Shown: piece by piece, positions 1 through 5,017 of the stretch | Layout: each line of letters starts with the position of its first letter | How positions within the stretch are numbered: the first letter of the stretch is position 1 | Assembly: GCA_017621295.1 (NCBI GenBank) | Contig: JAGATI010000058.1 | Location: forward strand, 1-7,128 | Reading direction: 5' to 3' | DNA from: Clostridia bacterium | GTDB lineage: Bacteria; Bacillota_A; Clostridia; TANB77; CAG-508 | Length of the DNA stretch: 7,128 nucleotides | Notes under the pieces: model-generated | Told to the model about the DNA's origin: nothing | Seen by the model: the letters and a program-made list of their open reading frames with translations, nothing else | The model's database searches: none | Program-made: the position numbers and the translations under genes

Positions 1-214
1 GAACAAAATTTAGATTACTGGTATATGATTTAAACATAATGCATTTTATCAAAGATTTTTCATCTTTTAATGTAAAATACATATGTCCAGTATAATGATG
101 CTTAAAATTAGAAATCTCACCTTTAATTAGAACATTATTTAAATATTCATCATTATCTATTTTATTTTTTATATATTGATTTAAATCTGATACTGTAATT
201 GGATTATATTGCAT
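1..214 (-). CDS. xseA: Exodeoxyribonuclease VII large subunit, N-terminal part (cut by window edge)
   Basis: Large subunit of exonuclease VII, a cytoplasmic enzyme that degrades single-stranded DNA to short oligonucleotides together with XseB. Only the first 71 codons are present; the rest lies beyond the left edge. The visible part is the N-terminal OB-fold that binds DNA: it opens with ITVSDLNQYIKNKI, followed by VLIKGEISNFKHHYTGH and MYFTLKDEKSLIKCIMF, the highly recognisable start of the family (V-S-x-L-N, then G-E-I-S-N, then G-H-x-Y-F-T-L-K-D). The ATG at 214 is preceded by the Shine-Dalgarno sequence AAAGGAG with suitable spacing. It starts 27 bp after the nusB stop, so it is almost certainly co-transcribed with it, as in many Clostridia and Bacilli. 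The catalytic region cannot be checked here. Confidence 0.93.
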   Translation of the reverse strand, partial: MQYNPITVSDLNQYIKNKIDNDEYLNNVLIKGEISNFKHHYTGHMYFTLKDEKSLIKCIMFKSYTSNLNFV

Positions 215-241
215 TTTATATTTTCTCCTTTTGCAATTTGT

Positions 242-649
242 CTACATGTTATTTTGTTTAATAATACTTGCAAGCACTCCATTAATAAACATTGGAGAGC
301 TATCTTCTCCATAACTCTTTGCAAGTTCAACAACTTCATTTATAACTATTTTATAAGGTAAATTTTTATATAACATTTCACATATTGCAAGTTTTAATAA
401 AGTAATATTTATTTTTGATATTCTTTTTATATTCCAACCAGATTTTAGATTTTTAGAAATTAATTCTTCAATCTCTTGCTCATGATTTTTTACTTGCGTT
501 ATGATTTCTTTCATATATTCTTTAGTGTTCCTATCTTCTATTTCATTAGTTTCACAAAATAATTCAAATTGTTCTAAATCAGATTCTTTTTGAATTTCTA
601 GACTATATAACAATTTAAATACTAGCTCTCTTGAAGCAGACTTATTCAT
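242..649 (-). CDS. nusB: Transcription antitermination factor NusB
   Basis: All-alpha RNA-binding protein which, with NusE (ribosomal protein S10), binds boxA of rRNA leaders and promotes antitermination and rRNA maturation in the cytoplasm. At 135 residues it has the usual length. Family marks seen are the start SASRELVFKLLYSLEIQ (normally R-x-x-A-x-x-x-L-Y-x-x-E), the central NIKRISKINITLLKLAICEM, and the C-terminal block VINEVVELAKSYGEDSSPMF followed by INGVLASI, the strongest NusB signature. A Shine-Dalgarno-like GAGAGG lies about 9 bases before the ATG. It follows amaP by 25 bp and precedes xseA by 27 bp, consistent with a single operon. Nothing unusual was seen. Confidence 0.95.
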   Translation of the reverse strand: MNKSASRELVFKLLYSLEIQKESDLEQFELFCETNEIEDRNTKEYMKEIITQVKNHEQEIEELISKNLKSGWNIKRISKINITLLKLAICEMLYKNLPYKIVINEVVELAKSYGEDSSPMFINGVLASIIKQNNM

Positions 650-674
650 ATATATATTTACCTCTCTATTTAAT

Positions 675-1226
675 TTATTCTTTTATTATATTATTTATTG
701 ACTCTATGTTTTTTATTTTTACATTTACTTCTTTTATCTCTAAATCTGATGTTTTCTTTACTACCTGCTTTATTTTTGTTTGCATATTATCTGTTAACTC
801 TCTTATTATAACATTTTCTTTAACTAACAGACTAATATCTATAATTATATTATTTTCTTTATCAAATTTTACTTTGGTTGTAAACTCTTGTATACTATCA
901 AATCCTTTTACTGTATTATTTACAAGGTTTTCTATAGAAGCTTTTGTTATTACAAGTTTACCTTCTTCATTTTTTAATAATATATTATCTTTATAAAAAT
1001 CGCTCTTTTTAGTTCCAAAAAATATACATTTAAAAGATAATAATATAAAAATTACTGATATAATAAGTATAGTTGTACTAATATAATGATATGTTATCAT
1101 TGATTGTAGTATATTTGTAATACTATCAATTTGCATCCAATTAAATATTAGTAGTGAGCAAACAACTGATATTATTAGCATTATAATAGAATATATAATT
1201 AAAGTTATTTTTTCTATAATTTTCAT
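675..1226 (-). CDS. amaP: AmaP-like membrane anchor for Asp23-family proteins
   Basis: Alkaline-shock-response membrane anchor: in Staphylococcus, AmaP holds Asp23 at the membrane and the pair affects envelope stress. The product (183 residues from the chosen start) has two hydrophobic segments, about residues 8-29 and 51-70, then a soluble domain resembling Asp23 itself, with GKLVITKASIENLV at about 89-102 and EVNVKIKNI near the end, as usual for the family. An in-frame ATG exists at 1238, but no ribosome site precedes it; the ATG at 1226 has GAGG six bases upstream, inside that extension, so I chose 1226. It lies downstream of asp23 and just upstream of nusB, the order typical of many Firmicutes. 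Sequence similarity of this family is low, so the call rests on topology, motif and neighbourhood together. Confidence 0.8.
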   Translation of the reverse strand: MKIIEKITLIIYSIIMLIISVVCSLLIFNWMQIDSITNILQSMITYHYISTTILIISVIFILLSFKCIFFGTKKSDFYKDNILLKNEEGKLVITKASIENLVNNTVKGFDSIQEFTTKVKFDKENNIIIDISLLVKENVIIRELTDNMQTKIKQVVKKTSDLEIKEVNVKIKNIESINNIIKE

Positions 1227-1274
1227 ATTCAACCTCATTATAATTTTAAAATTTAATTATAAACATAAATTATA

Positions 1275-1371
1275 AGGCTATTTAAAAAGTATCTTTTTTA
1301 GAAAGTTTTATACTTGTCCTAATATTTTTCATACTATTTTATTAACTTAGTTCGAACTTTTCAAATAACCT
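1275..1371 (-). repeat. 16-bp inverted repeat between asp23 and amaP (possible RNA hairpin or MITE relic)
   Basis: The arms are AGGCTATTTAAAAAGT (1275-1290) and ACTTTTCAAATAACCT (1356-1371). They match at 14 of 16 positions on DNA, and both mismatches become G-U pairs when the minus strand is transcribed, so the operon RNA could form an unbroken 16-bp stem around a loop of 65 bases. The loop contains a perfect palindrome, AGTTCGAACT (1349-1358), and a second possible pairing of AAGTAT with ATACTT. No run of T follows the stem, so it is not a simple terminator. Terminal repeats beginning GG and a total length of 97 bp would also suit a small non-autonomous transposable element, but I see no target duplication at its ends. 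Confidence 0.5.
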
Positions 1372-1402
1372 CTTTAATTATTGTTTATATTAATACTCTA
1401 TA

Positions 1403-1816
1403 CTATTTTTGTATTTCTTCTTTTTTCTCTTGCATTGTGTTATCTGTATTAACACCTTGAACATGAACATTAACTTCTACTACATTAAGTCCTGTCATTG
1501 TTTCTACAGCTTTTTTTACTTTATTTTGTATTTCAAAAGCAACATCTGGAATTCTTGTACCATATTCAACTATAATATTAACATCGATTTTAGTTGTTTT
1601 ATCATTAATTTCTACTTTTATTCCTTTTGCTAAATTTTTCTTTCCGCTTAACACTTCAGAAATTCCTCCAGCAAACCCTCCAGACATCTCATATACACCT
1701 TGTACCTCTGATACTGCTACTCCTGCAATTACAGCTACAACGTCATCTGCTATTTTTATATTACTATTTTCTAAAGCTATTTCTTCTCCAACTTCTTTTA
1801 CTTCTTCATTTTCCAT
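1403..1816 (-). CDS. asp23: Asp23/Gls24 family envelope stress protein
   Basis: Small abundant protein of the Asp23 family (DUF322), in Staphylococcus bound beneath the membrane through AmaP and linked to cell-envelope homeostasis. After a short acidic head the domain begins at about residue 20 with IKIADDVVAVIAGVAVSEV and continues with GVYEMSGGFAGGISEVLSG, KGIKVEI, VNIIVEYGTRIPDVAFEIQ and VEVNVHVQGV, the standard order for the family. At 137 residues the length is normal, with a charged, glutamine- and glutamate-rich tail. A near-ideal Shine-Dalgarno sequence, TAGGAGG, precedes the ATG. A convincing promoter lies at 1867-1895. Downstream, after an inverted repeat, comes amaP, the expected partner. 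The gene symbol is used in the family sense; this protein could equally be named by its Gls24 relationship. Confidence 0.92.
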   Translation of the reverse strand: MENEEVKEVGEEIALENSNIKIADDVVAVIAGVAVSEVQGVYEMSGGFAGGISEVLSGKKNLAKGIKVEINDKTTKIDVNIIVEYGTRIPDVAFEIQNKVKKAVETMTGLNVVEVNVHVQGVNTDNTMQEKKEEIQK

Positions 1817-1866
1817 AATAAAAAACCTCCTATTTTTTTATTTTTATATTAATTTAACATATCATA

Positions 1867-1895
1867 AGTATACCAATTTTTCTAAAATTTTACAA
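1867..1895 (-). promoter_or_regulatory. Promoter of the asp23-amaP-nusB-xseA operon
   Basis: On the minus strand TTGTAA (1890-1895) and TATACT (1867-1872) are separated by exactly 17 bp, and TGG directly before the -10 box gives an extended -10 element. Transcription would begin near 1860, leaving a leader of about 44 bases that carries the TAGGAGG ribosome site. This is the best promoter before asp23 and places the start of the housekeeping operon here. Confidence 0.72.
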
Positions 1896-1953
1896 CTATA
1901 TTTAAAAAATTTAAAGAAAAATGTGTTACATATTATGGGAGAATTATAGATAT

Positions 1954-2676
1954 TTATATTAATATTGCATATTTTCCATTATGAACTTTTTCTAATACAT
2001 CTAGTTCTATTAATTCTTTCAAATTTTTATTAATGACTGAAATTGGCATATTGAGTGTATCTGCCATTTCTTTTTGTGTTTTCATTATTAATTTATGTTC
2101 ATCCGAAATACAAAATAGATACTTTATTATTTCATTTTGTCTTTTATTTTTATTTGATAGTAATTTTAAAAAAGACTCTTTATCAATAAGCAAAATCTCT
2201 TTTTTCTCATTATATCCCCTTATCCTTTGAAAAACTATATATGACCATTTGTGTGCCATTTTATTAGCTTCTCTAGGTATCCAAGTTATTGAAAAATCAC
2301 CCTTTTCTTTTAATATTTTTTTACAAACCGTCTTATAAGTCTTCCTCATAAGCATTGAGAGTTCTGAATTATCTAAAAATACTTTTGAAGTGAAATTATT
2401 ATCAGCAAAAAAATCTTTTGCATCAATAGAATCAGTTCTTAACTTAAATTTTTGTTTTTTTCCATTTTTTACATACATATTTAAAATAATATTAATTGCT
2501 TGATATACTGCAAAAATTTCACATTCAGTTGAACTTTTCATTTGTATTCTACATCTTTTAGCTGTACGTTTTAATACTGAATTTCCTTGCATTACTATAA
2601 CTGCATATGTTCCTACTTTGGTAAAATCATCAAAACTTGCATCTGTGTAAATTATATATGTGCTTTCTTTTTCCAA
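1954..2676 (-). CDS. RNase H-like domain fused to a C-terminal winged-helix domain
   Basis: Of 240 residues, about 6-150 form an RNase H-like (RVT_3-type) domain and about 178-240 a winged-helix DNA-binding domain. The first acidic residue is D12 in YIIYTDASF, the second E53 in SSTECEIFAVYQAI, the third D82 in LRTDS. The block WIPREANKMAHKWS corresponds to the last catalytic region, but the usual aspartate is H142. In the C-terminal part, KTQKEMADTLNMPISVINKN (199-218) is a helix-turn-helix and VLEKVHNGKYAIL the wing. The TTG start at 2676 is chosen because AAAGGATGTGAT precedes it and a consensus promoter covers the extension to an ATG at 2730. The gene has its own promoter, between the HEPN gene and asp23. 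Cleavage of RNA in hybrids, with DNA binding by the tail, is inference. I do not recognise a named protein; a transcription regulator or plasmid-derived replication accessory is possible. Confidence 0.75.
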   Translation of the reverse strand: MEKESTYIIYTDASFDDFTKVGTYAVIVMQGNSVLKRTAKRCRIQMKSSTECEIFAVYQAINIILNMYVKNGKKQKFKLRTDSIDAKDFFADNNFTSKVFLDNSELSMLMRKTYKTVCKKILKEKGDFSITWIPREANKMAHKWSYIVFQRIRGYNEKKEILLIDKESFLKLLSNKNKRQNEIIKYLFCISDEHKLIMKTQKEMADTLNMPISVINKNLKELIELDVLEKVHNGKYAILI

Positions 2677-2691
2677 AATATCACATCCTTT
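2674..2691 (-). promoter_or_regulatory. Ribosome binding site that decides the TTG start at 2676
   Basis: The bases just before the TTG read AAAGGATGTGATATT; GGATGTGAT differs by one base from the ideal GGAGGTGAT complement of 16S rRNA and is correctly spaced. From the predicted transcription start near 2691 the leader would be only about 15 bases long and consist almost entirely of this site. The ATG at 2730 has no comparable site. Confidence 0.68.
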
Positions 2692-2697
2692 TTTTGC

Positions 2698-2726
2698 ATT
2701 ATATACTATTAATTCATATTTGTCAA
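2698..2726 (-). promoter_or_regulatory. Consensus sigma-A type promoter for the RNase H/winged-helix gene
   Basis: On the minus strand TTGACA (2721-2726) and TATAAT (2698-2703) are both perfect matches to the vegetative consensus, with exactly 17 bp between them. The element overlaps the apparent N-terminal codons of an ATG-started reading, which argues that those codons are not translated. It implies strong transcription unless a repressor intervenes; the encoded winged helix would be a natural candidate for autoregulation, which is inference. Confidence 0.82.
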
Positions 2727-2752
2727 ACATTTGTTTTTATTTATTTTTTTTA

Positions 2753-2776
2753 AAAGAAGTACATAAGTACCTCTTT
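2753..2776 (-). other. Hairpin just upstream of the RNase H/winged-helix promoter
   Basis: Arms 2753-2762 and 2767-2776 form a 10-bp stem with a four-base loop; in minus-strand RNA the single mismatch is a G-U pair, giving AAAGAGGUAC paired with GUACUUCUUU. It lies 27 bp upstream of the -35 box. The RNA stem is followed by A rather than U residues, so it is at best a poor terminator for the HEPN transcript. It could instead be an operator-like dyad. The rest of 2731-2942 holds no gene I can support. Confidence 0.4.
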
Positions 2777-2867
2777 CTTAAATTTATTTTAATTTACGTT
2801 GCAAACAACTTTTCTTCAAGAATATTGTAATATTTCTTTAAAGATTTTCTTGCCATTACTGAAAAAT

Positions 2868-2990
2868 ATTTAAGAATATTACTATTTTCTTTATATTTTA
2901 ATATTCAAAAAGCAACTATTTATTTTATATTAGTTACCAATATTATATCTTACTTTCTATATATTTTTCAACTAATGCAATTAATTCCTC
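2868..2990 (-). repeat. Degenerate direct repeat, copy A (HEPN gene tail plus 3' flank)
   Basis: This stretch matches 3728-3825 in the same orientation with small gaps. Shared landmarks in plus-strand order are TTACTATTTT followed by C and T-rich bases, then ACTATTTATTTTA, then TCTTAC, then TCAAC(C/T)AAT(A/G)CAAT. Copy A holds the last 15 or so codons of the intact HEPN gene, its stop codon, and about 75 bases downstream. Copy B is shorter because about 15 bases are missing in its middle. Confidence 0.6.
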
Positions 2991-3341
2991 AGCAGTTTGA
3001 ATTTGGGTTTCTGTTGTTTCCGAATCCACCACAAATTCATCAACATAATCACTATCTTCCCTTACTTTACTTGATTTTACAATCTTTCTTCCAATTGTTT
3101 TAGGAAATACTTCAGTATTTATATAATTTTTGTTAAAATATGCAATTACATCTTTATGCTTTTTGAAATCAATTGGTTCTAATGCTAATACACTTTTTAT
3201 AGTATGAAAAATTGCATAATAAGCTCTATTATTGGCTGATAAAAATCTCTTATGTTCATATAATAGTATTGCATCCTCTAAATCTCCTTTTGCTTGCTCT
3301 AGTCTATGATTTGCTAATTCTTTTGATATTTTAGAACTCAC
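2943..3341 (-). CDS. HEPN-domain protein, probable ribonuclease toxin of a MNT-HEPN pair
   Basis: HEPN proteins of this kind are RNases that act as the toxin in MNT/HEPN toxin-antitoxin pairs, kept inactive by the partner nucleotidyltransferase. The 132-residue product is alpha-helical throughout and carries NNRAYYAIFHTIKSVLAL, giving the HEPN catalytic motif R-x6-H with R39 and H46. The later block KVREDSDY is also typical of the PF05168-type family. Length is normal. The start is GTG at 3341, inside the end of the MNT gene, an 11-bp overlap; the ribosome site GGAAGGAG lies in the MNT coding sequence about 9 bases upstream. Translation of the two is therefore probably coupled. A decayed copy of its C-terminal end sits at 3790-3825. 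Toxicity is inferred from family and context; substrate RNA is unknown. Confidence 0.85.
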   Translation of the reverse strand: MSSKISKELANHRLEQAKGDLEDAILLYEHKRFLSANNRAYYAIFHTIKSVLALEPIDFKKHKDVIAYFNKNYINTEVFPKTIGRKIVKSSKVREDSDYVDEFVVDSETTETQIQTAEELIALVEKYIESKI

Positions 3342-3684
3342 TTAGAACCACTCCTTCCTTTTGAACATTCATATAAAATGGTAATGCTTCTAACCAATAA
3401 TTAAATTTATCTATATTTTTTACTAAAGGAGATAATTGAATATCAAAATTATTATCAAATTCTATATCATAAGCATAATCCCAAATCTTATCTCTATATT
3501 CTATAATTTCATTGTCACTTAAGTCTGTTAAAATCATAATATCTATATCTGAACTTTCATTATAATCTCCACGTGCATAAGAACCATACAGAATAACTTT
3601 TTTAACTCTGTTTCCTAATATCTGATTTACTCCTTTTACAAATTCATTCACAATATTACTTATCTTTTTAGGAATATTTGACAT
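3331..3684 (-). CDS. MNT-type nucleotidyltransferase, probable antitoxin partner of the HEPN protein
   Basis: Minimal nucleotidyltransferase of the DNA polymerase beta superfamily. In characterised MntA-HepT pairs the MNT protein inactivates the HEPN toxin by transferring AMP groups to a tyrosine near its active site. The 117-residue product has the complete signature GSYARGDYNESSDIDIMIL: G34-S35, then ten residues, then D46-x-D48, with a third carboxylate probably D81 in FDIQLSP. These are the metal-binding residues, so the enzyme looks active. It is preceded by AAAGGAG eight bases before the ATG. The HEPN gene overlaps its last 11 bp. A possible extended -10 box, TGTTAAAAT (minus strand, around 3717-3725), has only a weak -35. 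It could alternatively be an orphan aminoglycoside-transferase-like protein, but the HEPN partner argues strongly for a toxin-antitoxin role. Confidence 0.87.
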   Translation of the reverse strand: MSNIPKKISNIVNEFVKGVNQILGNRVKKVILYGSYARGDYNESSDIDIMILTDLSDNEIIEYRDKIWDYAYDIEFDNNFDIQLSPLVKNIDKFNYWLEALPFYMNVQKEGVVLSEF

Positions 3685-3727
3685 ATTTAAACACTCCTTT
3701 CTTCTAATCTATATTTATTTTAACATA

Positions 3728-3825
3728 ATTTATAGAAAATTACTATTTTTCCTTATACTTTACTATTTATTTTAATTGTAACTCTTATCTCTTACTATAT
3801 ATTTTTTTCAACCAATACAATAATT
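3728..3825 (-). repeat. Degenerate direct repeat, copy B (upstream of the MNT gene)
   Basis: Partner of copy A at 2868-2990, in the same orientation, starting 860 bp to its right. It begins 43 bp upstream of the MNT start codon and ends at the stop codon of the DUF5305-like gene. Similarity covers both the former HEPN codons and the non-coding 3' flank, so it is not just shared protein sequence. Identity appears to be about three quarters to four fifths outside the gaps, by eye. Confidence 0.58.
3790..3825 (-). pseudogene. Remnant of a second HEPN gene C-terminus
   Basis: Read on the minus strand in one frame, these bases give IIVLVEKNI followed by a stop, corresponding to LIALVEKYIESKI at the end of the intact HEPN protein. 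Bases are missing or changed near the stop, and no body of a HEPN gene remains to the right because the DUF5305-like gene ends at 3824. It is too short to function; it records a former extra copy of the gene or of the whole MNT-HEPN unit. Confidence 0.5.
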
Positions 3826-4873
3826 ATTTTCTACCACCCAAAATATATCTATAAACTATATTATCACTTATAATAGAAAACTCTCCTTCTTCTCCTTCCA
3901 CTGTTTCATAGAACAATATAGGCATTCTTATTTCTTCTTCTATATCTAATAACTGGTCAAAATTTTTAACATCAATTACTTTCATTCCTTCTGTTTCTGT
4001 TGGTGTTACAATTTCTGCAACAATGTCTCCATAATTTTTTAATATTCTATTTAATGCTATTTCATAATCTGTTCTTCTATCTGCTGAAATTATTTTTCTA
4101 AATATATTTAATATACCAATAACCGAAATTGCAAGTAATATAATTCCTATAACCAATAATACAATATTAGATTTATTATTTTGATTTGTTTCATCAAATA
4201 CTTGTCCTTTAGATAATTTTTCGTAATTTTGAGATATACTAAATACTTGTGAATTTAATGGTATTTTTAAACTAATTACCGAATTATCCTTTTCTGTTTT
4301 TTGGCTACTTGGTACTTTAATTTCAGAATTAACAATTAATTTTACATCTAAATATGATTTTATTGGTAACCCAAACTCAGATTTAAATTTTTTCATTTCT
4401 TCATTATATAAATTAAAATCTATTTTTATATTTTCATTTATATTAATTTGATTAGTATCTGTTTCAATTGTTTTTGGCTCTAGCAAAGTATATTCTCTAG
4501 ACCATAACTTTGTTCCTTCTGTTTGACCTGTAGCATAATATTCTACATTTAATTCTGATATAATTTTATATTCATATTTTGATGTTGCTTTTTGTGATAC
4601 AGAAAAATTATATAAAAAGTTTGAATCTATATAGTCTACTAATTCTGTTATATATGTTTCATTCATTCCCATATACTCTTGATTTATATAATTATTTTTC
4701 TTTAAATGCACTCCATAATTAATATTTCTACTTATATTATATGCATATAGCATTTTCATATTTTCTTTAGGTGTTTCAAATGATTTTACAATACAAATAA
4801 ATGCAATAAATAATATAATGAAAATTATACATATAGATTTTAAATTAGTTCTTAAATTATTCTCTTTATTCAT
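3824..4873 (-). CDS. DUF5305-like membrane protein, associated with signal peptidase
   Basis: Resembles DUF5305 proteins, often encoded beside SipW-type signal peptidases and their exported substrates; molecular role unknown. The 349-residue product has an N-terminal membrane segment at about 13-30 (SICIIFIILFIAFICIV), a long extracytoplasmic beta-rich part of about 200 residues, a second membrane segment at about 236-258 (NIVLLVIGIILLAISVIGIL) and a cytoplasmic tail. The tail contains YEIALNRILKNYGDIVAEI and then VKNFDQLLDIEEEIRMPILF, a block I associate with this family. I chose the ATG at 4873, which follows AAAGGCGGGG, over the ATG at 4918, which has no clear ribosome site and lies at a palindrome. 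The gene follows the signal peptidase gene by 144 bp and is probably part of the same functional group. The assignment is from memory of the family pattern; the topology is directly visible. Confidence 0.72.
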   Translation of the reverse strand: MNKENNLRTNLKSICIIFIILFIAFICIVKSFETPKENMKMLYAYNISRNINYGVHLKKNNYINQEYMGMNETYITELVDYIDSNFLYNFSVSQKATSKYEYKIISELNVEYYATGQTEGTKLWSREYTLLEPKTIETDTNQININENIKIDFNLYNEEMKKFKSEFGLPIKSYLDVKLIVNSEIKVPSSQKTEKDNSVISLKIPLNSQVFSISQNYEKLSKGQVFDETNQNNKSNIVLLVIGIILLAISVIGILNIFRKIISADRRTDYEIALNRILKNYGDIVAEIVTPTETEGMKVIDVKNFDQLLDIEEEIRMPILFYETVEGEEGEFSIISDNIVYRYILGGRK

Positions 4874-4917
4874 TTTTTCCCCGCCTTTTTGATTATGCTT
4901 AGAAATAACATTAATCA

Positions 4918-4947
4918 CTTAATTTTTAATAATTAATAAAAATTAAG
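4918..4947. repeat. 11-bp perfect palindrome upstream of the DUF5305-like gene
   Basis: CTTAATTTTTA (4918-4928) and TAAAAATTAAG (4937-4947) are perfect inverted repeats separated by eight bases. It lies between the signal peptidase and DUF5305-like genes. A perfect TATAAT on the minus strand occurs just before it (around 4956-4961), without a recognisable -35. It is almost pure A+T and has no T-run beyond it, so it may be an operator or RNA processing hairpin, or chance in this composition. Confidence 0.35.
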
Positions 4948-5017
4948 CTGTGGATTATAACAAAATTTTTATATAATTTTTATTTTATAAAATTTATTTC
5001 TAGATAATCTTCTTTTC

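Noticed and set aside
631..996. Plus-strand open frame of about 120 codons opposite amaP
   Set aside because: It is the antisense shadow of the AmaP membrane and soluble regions, with low-complexity hydrophobic sequence and no ribosome site.
1275..1371. Insertion sequence or active MITE
   Set aside because: There is no transposase, no clear target-site duplication, and no second copy in the window.
1918..1940. Possible terminator of the RNase H/winged-helix gene (ATGTAACACAT followed by TTTTT)
   Set aside because: The stem is only four base pairs of mostly A-T and is not distinguishable from chance in this composition.
2794..2856. Short minus-strand reading frame encoding MARKSLKKYYNILEEKLFAT in the gap after the HEPN gene
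   Set aside because: It has protein-like composition, but there is no ribosome site before the ATG and it is only 20 codons long. It might be a gene remnant, but nothing identifies it.
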